Shown: positions 1-7,988 of the stretch, piece by piece
Numbering within the stretch: the first letter of the stretch is position 1
Layout: each line of letters begins with the position of its first letter
Assembly: GCA_943789505.1 (NCBI GenBank)
Contig: CALSUJ010000002.1
Span: 142,001-206,000 of the forward strand
DNA: 64,000 nt
From: an uncultured Flavobacteriales bacterium
Lineage (GTDB): Bacteria; Bacteroidota; Bacteroidia; Flavobacteriales; BACL11
Direction of reading: 5' to 3'
Notes under the pieces: generated by a model
The model's database searches: none
Seen by the model: only the letters and a program-made list of their open reading frames with translations
Told to the model about the DNA's origin: nothing
Translations under genes and position numbers: made by a program

Positions 1-1
1 T

Positions 2-433
2 TTGCTTGCTAATCCTATTGGTGGTTGGTGGTTGGGCTCAGGAATTACAAATGGAAATAATGGAACTTTTAATCCAGTTGGATTATCTGCCGGTATATAT
101 ACAGTTACTTATGGAATTGGTGGATGTACAGATGATCTGGATGTTACAGTTCTAGAAATTAATGCAGGTTCAGATATTTCAGCTTGTTTTAATACTAGTT
201 TTAACCTTAATTCTTCTGTGACAACACCAGGAGGAATTTGGTCAGGTTGTAGTTGCATTCAATCAAACGGAAATATTACAACAGGAAATAATCTTGCTCT
301 AATAACAGCAATTTATACTTTGCCAAATGGATGTTCGGATACTTTATTGGTGACAGTTTCAGGAATTACTACCCAGCTAATGTTACTCTTTGTCAAAATT
401 CAGGTAATTACGGACTTTCCTTTATGCCTGTAA
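2..433 (+). CDS. T9SS surface adhesin, upstream piece (partial, frameshifted)
   Basis: Continuation of a large secreted adhesin whose start lies left of the window; the first codons here are already inside a repeat. The piece carries one clear and one degenerate copy of a roughly 65-85-residue module: a P-x-G-G-x-W-x-G-x-G-I opening, a G-x-F-x-P middle, a VTY strand, a G-G-C-x-D turn and a V-x-I-N-A-G-S-D linker to the next copy. The sensible protein ends around base 370; the last 20 codons (LMLLFVKIQ...) are out of frame. The same module resumes in another frame at base 373, so this and the next entry are one gene split by a single-base frameshift near the CCC run at 372-374. Adhesin role is inferred from architecture. 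Confidence 0.7.
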   Translation: MLANPIGGWWLGSGITNGNNGTFNPVGLSAGIYTVTYGIGGCTDDLDVTVLEINAGSDISACFNTSFNLNSSVTTPGGIWSGCSCIQSNGNITTGNNLALITAIYTLPNGCSDTLLVTVSGITTQLMLLFVKIQVITDFPLCL

Positions 434-3045
434 ATGGTACCTGGTCAGTATTGCCTGATAATCCTCAGCTTTCAAGTTCTTGTTTAAACCCTATTTTACA
501 ATATCCATTTCAGGATGGCTTTGAATTGGGTTTTGGTAATTGGACGCATGACCCTAATAATGATTTTGACTGGGAAGTTAACAATGGTGGTACTCCTTCA
601 TTAACAACTGGACCAAACTCTGCTTTTGAAGGTTATAATTACATTTATACTGAAGCTTCTAGTGCTAATAATCCAGCAAAGGTTGCGGCTATTATTAGTC
701 CTTGTTTAAATTTATCAGCTTATAATAATCCTATTTTACATTTTTGGATGCATAAACAAGGGGCAGGTCAAGGTAGTTTTGCTGTTGATGTTTCAATTGA
801 TAATGGTGTAAATTGGAATTTAGATTATTGGTATATATCTGGTGATTTAGGAAGTCAATGGAAAGAATATTCTATTAGTTTATCTGCCTTTAATGCTTCT
901 GAAGTTAAATTACGCTTAAGAGTAATTACAGGAAATTGGCAGTCAGATATTGCGGTGGATAAATTATCAATTTTAGGAGGGCCTGTCACTGCTGATGGAT
1001 TCTTCTTAACAGATATTGCTAATGATGGTTTACATAATTTAATGTATTCTATTCAGGGATGTGATGATTATGTTGATGTTTTAATTAATGAGATAAATGC
1101 AGGTTCTGATTTAGTAGTTTGCCCTTCTTCTTCTCCTTTTAATTTGATTGGTAGTCCATTAGCGGGAGTTTGGAATGGATTATATATTACCAACCAAATT
1201 ACTGGAACTTTTAATCCATCATTAGGAGCAGGTATTGATCTAGTTACCTATACTTTTGGTGGATGTACAGATACAGCAGAGATTTCAGTTTTGGATACTG
1301 ATATTCAAATCGATACTTTATTTCTTTGTATGAATGAAGGAGTTCAGTTATTAGATTTAGGAACAGTTCCTAGAACTCCAGCTAATGGAATTTGGAGTGG
1401 AAATGGAATAATTAGTTCTAGTTTACCTGGTGAATTTAGTCCGCAAATTGCAGGAGTAGGATTCCATACTTTAACTTATACAGCTAATAGTTGTTTTGAT
1501 AATTTAATTGTAGAAATTGCTCCTCAAGCAGTCTTAATTGATACTCTTTTTTGTCAATCCTCTAATGATATTATATTGAATGTATATCCTAGTGGTGGAT
1601 ATTGGATAGGTAATGGTATTCTTGATGGTAATACGGGTTTATTTGCGCCAAGTCAATTAAGTTTAGGGCAGAATTTTATAGCTTATACATCTGCTGGTGG
1701 TTGTCTAGATACCTTTAGTATTACTATTTATGATCTTCCACAGTTAAGTCTTTCTGGTTTAACCTCCAATTATTGTTTTAAGGACACTAATGTTTTTGTA
1801 AATACTCTGCCAATTGGTGGCGTTTTAACAGGTAGTGGTGTAAATGGGTCTTATTTTAATCCTTCACAAGCAGGAGAAGGCTATCATACAATTACTTATG
1901 AATATGGAAGTGGAATTTGCACTGAAACAATTAATTTTATTGTATTAGTTAGTGGTGAATTATTGGCTGATGTCTATAGTTCAGAAGATACTATTTGTAA
2001 TGGTGATTATCTTAATGTTAGTGTAACTGCTAGTGGAGGGATTGGTAATTATAGTTTTAGTTGGGATAATGGATTAAGTAATAGTTATAATCATTTAGTT
2101 ACTCCTTCTTTAACAACAACTTATTTTGTTTCAGTTTCAGACGCTTGCTCGGATAATATAGTTGATAGTATTCCTGTATTTGTATTTCCAAGTTTTACAC
2201 CAAGTTTTTCTACTTCAAACAAATTGTGTTATGGTGAGTTAGGCTTTGCTAAGGTAACTGTCAATCCAGCTTCAAACTATTCCTATTTATGGAATACCAA
2301 TCCAGCTAATTTTACGGATAGTATTATTGATTTAGTTAATAAAAGGTATGAAGTTACTGTGATAGATGTTATTACAAAATGTCAATTATCTGATACTATT
2401 AGTATCCCTGGTTATGATGAAATTTCGGCTTTATTTTTTGCTAATAAAACAGAATGTATTTCTTTAATTGATGCCGAATTTCAATTCTTAGATAATAGTA
2501 TTGTTAATCCTCTTGAATTGAGTCAAACTTCTTTTTGGAATTTTGGAGATAATTCATCAACTCCTTATGAGTTTGCTGAAAATCCGATACATACATATGC
2601 TGATACGGGTTTATTTTCTGTTGAATTAATATTAACTAATACTGGAGGATGTATGGATTCCTTTGCAATTGAAGTGTGTGTTAGGCCTGACATTAAAATA
2701 TTTACACCAAATAGTTTTACACCAAATGGAGATTATTGTAATGATGAATTCTATGCAATAGGATTGGGAAGTTTTTATTCTTTTAATATTAAAATTCATA
2801 AAAGGTGGGGTAGTGAAATAATTTTTGAATCTAATGAAATTTTACTTACTACTCATTTACAGGATGGTAATATCTGTAATAATTTTGAAGATACGGAACC
2901 GTATTATAAAATGGGAAGTTGGGATGGCGTTATGATTGATGGAAGTTTATCAACTCAAGGGGTATATCCTTTTGTAATTGAATATAAACAAACTATGGCT
3001 AGCCTAACTGAGGTTATTGTTGGCCATATAACTTTAATAAGATGA
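331..3045 (+). CDS. T9SS type B sorting-domain adhesin, main piece (MAM-like, PKD, gliding-motility C-terminal domain)
   Basis: Large extracellular protein of the Bacteroidota surface-adhesin type. Real homology starts around base 373 (PANVTLCQNSG), not at the first ATG at 331. In order: rest of a W-S-G repeat; a MAM-like jelly-roll (about residues 65-215, beginning DGFELGFGNW and containing the FWMHKQGAG strand); four more copies of the P-x-G-G-x-W repeat (about 245-535); Ig-like segments; a PKD-like domain (WNFGD...HTYADTG, about 735-780); and a type B sorting domain (FTPNSFTPNGDYCNDEF to the end), the gliding-motility-associated C-terminal family recognised by the type IX secretion system. 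No signal peptide is visible because the N-terminus is outside the window. It is predicted to be surface-attached or secreted; its ligand is unknown. It should be joined to the preceding piece. Confidence 0.85.
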   Translation: MFGYFIGDSFRNYYPANVTLCQNSGNYGLSFMPVNGTWSVLPDNPQLSSSCLNPILQYPFQDGFELGFGNWTHDPNNDFDWEVNNGGTPSLTTGPNSAFEGYNYIYTEASSANNPAKVAAIISPCLNLSAYNNPILHFWMHKQGAGQGSFAVDVSIDNGVNWNLDYWYISGDLGSQWKEYSISLSAFNASEVKLRLRVITGNWQSDIAVDKLSILGGPVTADGFFLTDIANDGLHNLMYSIQGCDDYVDVLINEINAGSDLVVCPSSSPFNLIGSPLAGVWNGLYITNQITGTFNPSLGAGIDLVTYTFGGCTDTAEISVLDTDIQIDTLFLCMNEGVQLLDLGTVPRTPANGIWSGNGIISSSLPGEFSPQIAGVGFHTLTYTANSCFDNLIVEIAPQAVLIDTLFCQSSNDIILNVYPSGGYWIGNGILDGNTGLFAPSQLSLGQNFIAYTSAGGCLDTFSITIYDLPQLSLSGLTSNYCFKDTNVFVNTLPIGGVLTGSGVNGSYFNPSQAGEGYHTITYEYGSGICTETINFIVLVSGELLADVYSSEDTICNGDYLNVSVTASGGIGNYSFSWDNGLSNSYNHLVTPSLTTTYFVSVSDACSDNIVDSIPVFVFPSFTPSFSTSNKLCYGELGFAKVTVNPASNYSYLWNTNPANFTDSIIDLVNKRYEVTVIDVITKCQLSDTISIPGYDEISALFFANKTECISLIDAEFQFLDNSIVNPLELSQTSFWNFGDNSSTPYEFAENPIHTYADTGLFSVELILTNTGGCMDSFAIEVCVRPDIKIFTPNSFTPNGDYCNDEFYAIGLGSFYSFNIKIHKRWGSEIIFESNEILLTTHLQDGNICNNFEDTEPYYKMGSWDGVMIDGSLSTQGVYPFVIEYKQTMASLTEVIVGHITLIR

Positions 3046-3269
3046 TAATACTTAGCACAGGATTTGGAAATGGAACAATAACTATTTTATTAATTTTAAT
3101 AATAATTTTACTATTAATGATATTCCGGAAAAGGTATATTTTTAAAGGATTAGCAATTGTCAATAAAATAATCCTCCCATCTTTAATTAGAAAAGATTTA
3201 TCTAAACTTAAAGGTTATGAAAAATTAATTTTTGGATATAGGTATTGGGTTACAAAGAATAGCTTGTAA
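3042..3269 (+). CDS. small membrane protein, 75 aa
   Basis: ATG overlaps the adhesin stop codon (ATGA), which suggests translational coupling. The first 30 residues contain a strongly hydrophobic helix (ITILLILIIILLLMIF), followed by a basic tail ending FGYRYWVTKNSL. From memory, the tail (NKIILPS...DLSKLKGYEKLI...GYRYWVTKNSL) resembles a family of about 50-residue Bacteroidota proteins often mislabelled SsrA-binding protein; a search would be needed to confirm this. If so, the family core may start later than this ATG, and the hydrophobic part may be a fused extension. Function unknown. Confidence 0.55.
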   Translation: MIILSTGFGNGTITILLILIIILLLMIFRKRYIFKGLAIVNKIILPSLIRKDLSKLKGYEKLIFGYRYWVTKNSL

Positions 3270-3271
3270 TC

Positions 3272-3709
3272 TTATTTTTCTTTATTTTTGAATTCATAGT
3301 TGTAATCAATTATTTCCCATTTTGTTTTATCATTTTGTTTTAAAAGGATATGTTCATTATGATCTATCGTATTTGTATAACTAGACGTATAGTCAATAAA
3401 AACATAAAAGCCATCCTCCATTCCTTCTACTTCACTTTGAAATTTTTTCTCTGTTGTTTTTCTGTTTTCTAATTCTCCAAATTCAAGCATCAATTCATTT
3501 ATTAAGTTTATCCAGGTTTCTTTCTTATACCTTGTCTTAACTTCATTTGAGAGCAATTGAAATGCATTATCGTATTGATTATCGTTAATATTACTTAACC
3601 AACTTTCTGCAACTACACTTGCATCTTTAATGTATTGGTCGGTATATTTTTGTGCACTTGCTGAATAGATGCTTATTACCGAAATAAGCATTATAATTAA
3701 TTTTTTCAT
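3272..3709 (-). CDS. secreted DUF4019-like protein
   Basis: Protein of 145 residues beginning MKKLIIMLISVISIYSASAQ, a typical signal peptide cut after SAQ. The ATG at 3709 is preferred over one 12 codons upstream, because it puts the signal peptide at the N-terminus. The mature part (AESWLSNINDNQYDNAF, then a W near residue 70, and a C-terminal KWEIIDYNYEF) fits the DUF4019 pattern of small periplasmic NTF2-like proteins in which a trailing W-x-I-x-x-Y closes the fold. No catalytic residues are obvious. It converges on the small membrane protein gene with only 2 bp between them. A run of 12 T in front of the start makes the leader unusual. Function unknown. Confidence 0.65.
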   Translation of the reverse strand: MKKLIIMLISVISIYSASAQKYTDQYIKDASVVAESWLSNINDNQYDNAFQLLSNEVKTRYKKETWINLINELMLEFGELENRKTTEKKFQSEVEGMEDGFYVFIDYTSSYTNTIDHNEHILLKQNDKTKWEIIDYNYEFKNKEK

Positions 3710-4127
3710 TTTTTTTTTTTGATTTGTAAAAATAGTGATTTCCAAATTGAATCAGAAGTAAAACGCATTTTAAAAGGGTTAAGTATTATGTGATTGATTA
3801 GAATTGCTCTATAATGTAGACTAAATTCATAGATTGCAATTTAAGTTATTAACGACCTTACCTAGTGATTTAAACCCTCTTATCTAGTAGAGAATATATT
3901 ATTTTATAACACGATAGTTTTTATCTAAGTTATTGATATCTAGTTTTTTATATGTTATGGTATTTTTATTGGTATTTTGTTTTATAAAGTTATTTTTAAA
4001 AGTTGATTTGGTTTTAAATTTTGTAGTTATTAACAATATATATTAGCCTTATCTAGTGAAATTCAAATTGTATCATTTTTTTTTCTATATTAGTCGAAGT
4101 AAAAATTTATTAACCAAAAAAAAAACT
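3710..4127. other. non-coding stretch with repeats, leader of the 74-aa protein gene
   Basis: About 420 bases, extremely AT-rich, with no credible gene on either strand. It holds a homopolymer T run next to the DUF4019 start and the short CTAGTGA repeats listed separately. A TAAATTTTG at 4015-4023 resembles the Bacteroidota -7 box with one extra spacer base. I see no hairpin terminator or known riboswitch. Most of it probably regulates the downstream small-protein gene. Confidence 0.4.
3846..4063 (+). repeat. short direct repeats AGTTATTAAC...CCTTAYCTAGTGA
   Basis: Two composite copies: AGTTATTAAC at about 3845 followed by CCTTACCTAGTGA (3856-3868), and AGTTATTAAC at about 4024 followed by CCTTATCTAGTGA (4047-4059). 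The gap between the two halves is 1 base in the first copy and about 13 in the second. A third partial copy, TCTTATCTAGTAG, is at 3878-3890, and a weaker TATCTAGTTT lies near 3947. They sit entirely in the intergenic leader before the 74-residue protein gene. They could be operator sites, or leader-RNA elements if transcription starts upstream. Confidence 0.45.
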
Positions 4128-4352
4128 ATGGCTTATAAGCACACAAACGAAAGAGGTACAACTTACTACTTGCACAAGCAAGAAGTTACTTTAAAATCAA
4201 CAGGAAATGTACAAACAATTTATTTCTTTGCTAAAGAAGAGTTAACTGTTTCTAAAAAAGGAAATCCAGTAACTTGTTTAGACGCTTTACCTGACGGTAA
4301 AATGGTTAAAGAAAATAGTAGAACAGGCTTACCATTTGTTAAAAAGAAATAA
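4128..4352 (+). CDS. conserved 74-aa basic protein of unknown function
   Basis: Begins MAYKHTNERGTTYYLH and ends RTGLPFVKKK. The ATG at 4128 follows a purine-rich CCAAAAAAAAAACT stretch and is preferred over an in-frame ATG 24 codons upstream, whose translation is low-complexity. The protein is small, soluble and lysine-rich, with alternating hydrophobic strands (TTYYLHKQEVTL, QTIYFFAKEEL) suggesting a small beta-rich fold. I recall similar proteins in distant bacteria with the same ends (TYYLHxKEVTL and a terminal NxRTGLPxLKKK), so the family seems wide but uncharacterised. It has its own strong terminator and a long repeat-bearing leader, consistent with a highly expressed monocistronic gene. 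Confidence 0.8.
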   Translation: MAYKHTNERGTTYYLHKQEVTLKSTGNVQTIYFFAKEELTVSKKGNPVTCLDALPDGKMVKENSRTGLPFVKKK

Positions 4353-4371
4353 TTTCTTTTTTTATAAAAAG

Positions 4372-4402
4372 AAAAGCTCTAACATTTGTTAGGGCTTTTT
4401 TT
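4372..4402. terminator. bidirectional rho-independent terminator
   Basis: AAAGCTCTAAC, loop ATTT, then GTTAGGGCTTT followed by T residues. On the other strand the stem is followed by TTTTCTTTTT. It lies between the convergent 74-aa protein gene and the zinc peptidase gene and can serve both. Confidence 0.85.
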
Positions 4403-4421
4403 ATGCTTTGTATTTTATTAC

Positions 4422-5099
4422 TTAATCTTTTAGCATTGAAACATAGTATAATAGGTAGGTAGCAGCTGCTAATGCTGCAACCACATAAGTGCTAGCTGCC
4501 CATTTTAATGCATCATTTGCGTAAGTTAGCTCTTGTTCACTTGTTATACCAGAAGAGCGCAACCAAACTAATGCTCTTCTGCTGGCATCAAATTCAACAG
4601 GCAATGTAACTAATGTAAAAGCAGTAACAATAGCTTGTAAGGCAATAAATACTATCAGAAGATTAGTAAATCCAAGGCCAATATAGCTCCCTCCAATTAG
4701 ACCAATAATAAAGACTGTACTCATCATCTTATTACTCATATTAACTATAGGAACCATCTGTGAACGCATTTGTAACCATGAATATGCTGTAGCATGTTGA
4801 ACTGCATGCCCGCATTCATGGGATGCTATAGCAGCTGCAGAAACATGTCTTCCTTGGTAAACATCAGGGCTTAGATTTACTGTTTTATCCATTGGGTTAT
4901 AATGGTCAGTTAGTTTTCCAGGAACTGAAATTACTTTTACATCATATATATGATTGTCAGCCAACATTCTTTCGGCTATTTCTTTACCATTCATTCCTGA
5001 AAGGGTAGGAATTTTACTGTATTTCTTTATTTTCTTTTTAAGTCTTGAGCTTACTATACCTCCAGCAATCATAAAGGTAATCATTATTATCCAAATCAT
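4422..5099 (-). CDS. neutral zinc metallopeptidase, YugP family
   Basis: A 225-residue membrane protein of the Zn_peptidase_2 (YugP-like) family. There is an N-terminal membrane segment (residues 2-18), the zinc motif HECGH at 94-98 in ASHECGHAVQHATAY, then two hydrophobic segments (about 130-160) and a final one (200-220). NLSPDVYQGRHVSAAA before the motif is also typical. It is expected to sit in the cytoplasmic membrane; the substrate of this family is not established. It is transcribed divergently from surE, with a TAATTTTG -7 box at 5117-5124 on its own strand giving a leader of about 14 bases. Confidence 0.88.
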   Translation of the reverse strand: MIWIIMITFMIAGGIVSSRLKKKIKKYSKIPTLSGMNGKEIAERMLADNHIYDVKVISVPGKLTDHYNPMDKTVNLSPDVYQGRHVSAAAIASHECGHAVQHATAYSWLQMRSQMVPIVNMSNKMMSTVFIIGLIGGSYIGLGFTNLLIVFIALQAIVTAFTLVTLPVEFDASRRALVWLRSSGITSEQELTYANDALKWAASTYVVAALAAATYLLYYVSMLKD

Positions 5100-5116
5100 A
5101 GTTGTTTTTTGTTTTG

Positions 5117-5124
5117 CAAAATTA
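5117..5124 (-). promoter_or_regulatory. -7 box of the zinc peptidase gene
   Basis: Reads TAATTTTG on the minus strand, a perfect match to Bacteroidota TAnnTTTG. A TTG at 5147-5149 (minus strand) lies 22 bp upstream, within the usual range for the -33 element. Confidence 0.6.
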
Positions 5125-5160
5125 GGAAAAATTCCTTCTTAATATACAACAATAATATAG

Positions 5161-5168
5161 TAATTTTG
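5161..5168 (+). promoter_or_regulatory. -7 box of the surE operon
   Basis: TAATTTTG, a perfect TAnnTTTG match, 19 bases before the surE ATG. No clear -33 TTG at the expected distance. Confidence 0.6.
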
Positions 5169-5187
5169 TTGCATAAAACTTAAGAAA

Positions 5188-5964
5188 ATGAAACGACCGT
5201 TAATTTTAGTAACTAATGATGATGGTATATCAGCCTCAGGAATCCGTAATTTAATTCGAATTATGAATGATTTTGGTGATGTTGTTGTTGTTGCTCCTGA
5301 TGGGCCTCAGTCAGCAATGGGACACGCAATTACGATTGATTCGACTCTAAGATGTGATAAGATTGTAATTTATAAAGGATCTCAAAAAGAATATGCATGT
5401 AGTGGTACTCCTGTTGATTGCGTGAAATTAGCAGTCAATCAGTTGTTAGAAAGAAAACCTGATTTATGTGTTTCAGGTATTAATCATGGTTCTAATTCTT
5501 CAATCAATGTTATTTATTCAGGTACTATGTCAGCAGCTGTTGAGGGAGCTTTGGAGGGAATTCCCTCTATTGGTTTTTCATTGTTAGATTATGCTCATGA
5601 TGCTGATTTTTCTGAATCAGAAATTTATATAAGAAAAGTAACGCAATCAGTACTAGATAATGGTATGGATACTGGTGTTTGTCTGAATGTTAATATCCCG
5701 AAAACTAAAGAAGATCAGGCAATAAAAGGAGTTAAGGTTTGTAGGCAAGCTAGTGCTAATTGGGAAGAACAGTTTGAAAAAAGGGTTGATCCTAAGGGTA
5801 GAACCTATTATTGGCTTACGGGTAAATTTGTTAATTATGATAAAGGAACAGATACTGATGAGTGGGCTTTAGCTAATCATTACGTATCTATTGTTCCTGT
5901 TCAATTTGATATTACAGCTTATCCTTCAATATCATCCTTAAATAAAATATTTTCTAATGAATAG
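5188..5964 (+). CDS. surE: 5'/3'-nucleotidase SurE
   Basis: Full-length (258 aa) SurE phosphatase, which dephosphorylates nucleoside 5'- and 3'-monophosphates in the cytoplasm and helps survival in stationary phase. The metal-binding N-D-D-G motif (residues 10-13) follows the first strand; GTPVDCVKLAV and SGINHGSNSSINVIYSGTMSAAVEG are the other family signatures, including the Asn and Ser that complete the metal site. First gene of an operon: the next gene starts 8 bases inside its 3' end. The surE-lpxB linkage with a small membrane gene between them is compact and fully overlapping. Confidence 0.96.
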   Translation: MKRPLILVTNDDGISASGIRNLIRIMNDFGDVVVVAPDGPQSAMGHAITIDSTLRCDKIVIYKGSQKEYACSGTPVDCVKLAVNQLLERKPDLCVSGINHGSNSSINVIYSGTMSAAVEGALEGIPSIGFSLLDYAHDADFSESEIYIRKVTQSVLDNGMDTGVCLNVNIPKTKEDQAIKGVKVCRQASANWEEQFEKRVDPKGRTYYWLTGKFVNYDKGTDTDEWALANHYVSIVPVQFDITAYPSISSLNKIFSNE

Positions 5965-6238
5965 AGATATAGCAAAGGGTTTTTCCATTGGTGTTTTTGC
6001 CCCAATTACTGCATTTGTTATTTATGTGGGTTTTTATCTGGAGGTTGAATTTGATACAGCAATTGATACCATTAATAGAATGGGAACTATGACGCATCAC
6101 ATTAGTTTGAGTGTATTTATAATCAATATAGTTTTGTTTTTCATGCAAATAAAAATGTTTCGTGATGAAGTTGCTAGAGGGATACTTGTTGCTACCATAG
6201 CTTATGCAATTTTAGTACTTATTTTAATTTTATTCTAA
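5957..6238 (+). CDS. small integral membrane protein between surE and lpxB
   Basis: A 93-residue protein with three predicted membrane helices (about residues 8-27, 48-65 and 72-93) and little else. It overlaps surE by 8 bases and lpxB by one base (TAATG), so it is translated within the operon. No domain is recognised. Its position next to the lipid A synthase may mean an envelope role, but that is only context. Confidence 0.75.
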   Translation: MNRDIAKGFSIGVFAPITAFVIYVGFYLEVEFDTAIDTINRMGTMTHHISLSVFIINIVLFFMQIKMFRDEVARGILVATIAYAILVLILILF

Positions 6239-7317
6239 TGAAATTTTACATTATTACTGGCGAACCTTCTGGGGATTTACATGCTGCTAATTTGGTAGAG
6301 GAACTTAAAAAATGTAATAATAAGTTAGAGTTTAGAGCTTGGGGAGGAGAGCGATTATTAGCACAAGGAGTGGAGTTAGCTAAGCACATAAAGGAAACTG
6401 CTTTCATGGGGATTTTGGATGTCTTGAAAAATTTAGGGGCTATAAAGGAAAATTTAAATTATTGTAAGCAAGATATTTTAGATTATAATCCTGACGCACT
6501 TATTTTAGTTGATTATCCTGGTTTTAATCTAAAGATTGCAAAGTTTGCAAAACAGCAAGGGATAAAGATATTGTATTATATTTCTCCAAAAGTTTGGGCT
6601 TGGAATAAAAGCAGAGTAACTAAAATAAAAAAATATGTTGATGAACTTTTAGTGATTTTTCCGTTTGAAGTTGATTTCTATCAAAAATATGGAATGAAAG
6701 TAACTTATGTTGGGAATCCTCTGTTGGATGAAATAGGCAAGGGAAACTTTAGTTTTTCTTATAGCACTGAAAAACAAATAATTGCTTTATTACCTGGAAG
6801 TAGAAAACAGGAGATAGAAGGTATACTCCCTGAAATGTTAAGGATAGTTAGTCATTACCCGAATCATCAGTTTGTTATTGCAGCAACTAATAACTTTAGC
6901 AAGCAATATTATCACTCTTTCATAAAAGAAAATAACATAAAATTAGTATTTGATGAGACATATGGTTTACTTTCAAATGCTACTGCTGCTTTAGTTACTT
7001 CTGGTACTGCAACTTTAGAGACGGCATTGTTTAAAGTGCCACAAGTAGTATGTTACAAAACCAATTGGCTTACTTATTTTTTAGCAAAAAAACTGATTAA
7101 AATTAAGTATTTATCTTTAGTAAACATCCTAATGGATAAGTTGGTAGTAAAGGAGCTTATTCAGAAAGAATTGAATAAAAATAGAATAAAAATGGAATTA
7201 GATATCCTGTTGAATGAAAATAAGGAAATTTTAACTAATTATGATAAATTAATTGATTTGCTAAATAAGAAAGGGGCTTCAAAAAATGCAGCTCAGTTTA
7301 TAATAAAATCTATTTAG
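6238..7317 (+). CDS. lpxB: lipid-A-disaccharide synthase
   Basis: LpxB (359 aa, close to the usual 370-390), a GT19 glycosyltransferase that joins UDP-2,3-diacylglucosamine to lipid X to form the lipid A disaccharide at the inner face of the cytoplasmic membrane. Signatures: GEPSGDLHAANLV at the start, PKVWAWNKSRV (about 117-127), LLPGSRKQEIEGILP at the hinge, and TSGTATLETALF near residue 260. Starts on the ATG overlapping the previous stop. Its 3' end overlaps the convergent lipoprotein gene by 8 bases. Confidence 0.96.
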   Translation: MKFYIITGEPSGDLHAANLVEELKKCNNKLEFRAWGGERLLAQGVELAKHIKETAFMGILDVLKNLGAIKENLNYCKQDILDYNPDALILVDYPGFNLKIAKFAKQQGIKILYYISPKVWAWNKSRVTKIKKYVDELLVIFPFEVDFYQKYGMKVTYVGNPLLDEIGKGNFSFSYSTEKQIIALLPGSRKQEIEGILPEMLRIVSHYPNHQFVIAATNNFSKQYYHSFIKENNIKLVFDETYGLLSNATAALVTSGTATLETALFKVPQVVCYKTNWLTYFLAKKLIKIKYLSLVNILMDKLVVKELIQKELNKNRIKMELDILLNENKEILTNYDKLIDLLNKKGASKNAAQFIIKSI

Positions 7318-7849
7318 ATTCTTTATATTCTTGAATTTTCTTAAACGTTAATTCCATTGGTAGACAGTTATTTGCTAGAATAAGATCAGTTCCACTATAA
7401 TGTATTGTTCCAAAACCATCTCTTACTGACCATGTAAATGTACTTGATTGTGAGTTTTCCCAAGCAAGTGTAAAGTGTACTGCATCAGGGTCAGTAGGGT
7501 AGCAAACAGGTACATAAGTAAAACCTAATGTTGCTTGAAGAGTGCCAACATAATCATTTCCGACATATACATCTAACCAATCTATACCAAGATTGTCAAA
7601 ATATACTGCAGCAGCTACATCTTCAAAAAATACGACATCAGCTTCATATTCACAAAATAAGTATAGTGATGAAATGTTATAGTTTATAGCATATGGATCA
7701 CTGCATAAATACAAACAAGATCCATCATCATTATCTGCATTAGGATTAAAGTTTTCTGCAGATATATCTGTACATCCATCTACTAATACTTCAACAGAAC
7801 ATGAATTTATAACAACCGCTAGAATTAATAATAAAATAGTTTTTTTCAT
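7310..7849 (-). CDS. lipoprotein with Cys-rich GCTD...DDGSC motifs
   Basis: Exported lipoprotein of 179 residues: signal peptide with lipobox VINSC (Cys17). Two tandem copies of a Cys-bounded motif follow: a canonical GCTD-x(5)-NFNPNAD-x-DDGSC, then a degenerate C-SDPYAINYN...FCEY. Such DDGSC motifs are frequent in Bacteroidota secreted proteins and may bind calcium. The rest looks like a beta-sandwich (FTLAWENSQSSTFTWSVRDG), without catalytic motifs. Monocistronic, with a TATATTTG -7 box at 7866-7873. Function unknown. Confidence 0.75.
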   Translation of the reverse strand: MKKTILLLILAVVINSCSVEVLVDGCTDISAENFNPNADNDDGSCLYLCSDPYAINYNISSLYLFCEYEADVVFFEDVAAAVYFDNLGIDWLDVYVGNDYVGTLQATLGFTYVPVCYPTDPDAVHFTLAWENSQSSTFTWSVRDGFGTIHYSGTDLILANNCLPMELTFKKIQEYKESK

Positions 7850-7865
7850 GTTGATAATTTTGTTA

Positions 7866-7873
7866 CAAATATA
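7866..7873 (-). promoter_or_regulatory. -7 box of the 179-aa lipoprotein gene
   Basis: Reads TATATTTG on the minus strand; perfect TAnnTTTG match 16 bases before the ATG. Confidence 0.55.
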
Positions 7874-7988
7874 TTAAATTTATCCAAATGAATAACTGGA
7901 ATAAATACCGCTTTTTAGAATAATACTCCATTTTACTGTAAACAAGTAATAATAGATTCTTCAGTGCCAAAATATAAGTGGGAGCAAA

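Noticed and set aside
366-376. Programmed -1 ribosomal frameshift in the adhesin gene
   Set aside because: No slippery X-XXY-YYZ sequence and no downstream stem; a simple C-run indel explains the break.
1-3045. Repeats of the adhesin as a possible CRISPR array
   Set aside because: The units are in-frame protein repeats of 200 or more bases with imperfect identity, not short identical repeats with spacers.
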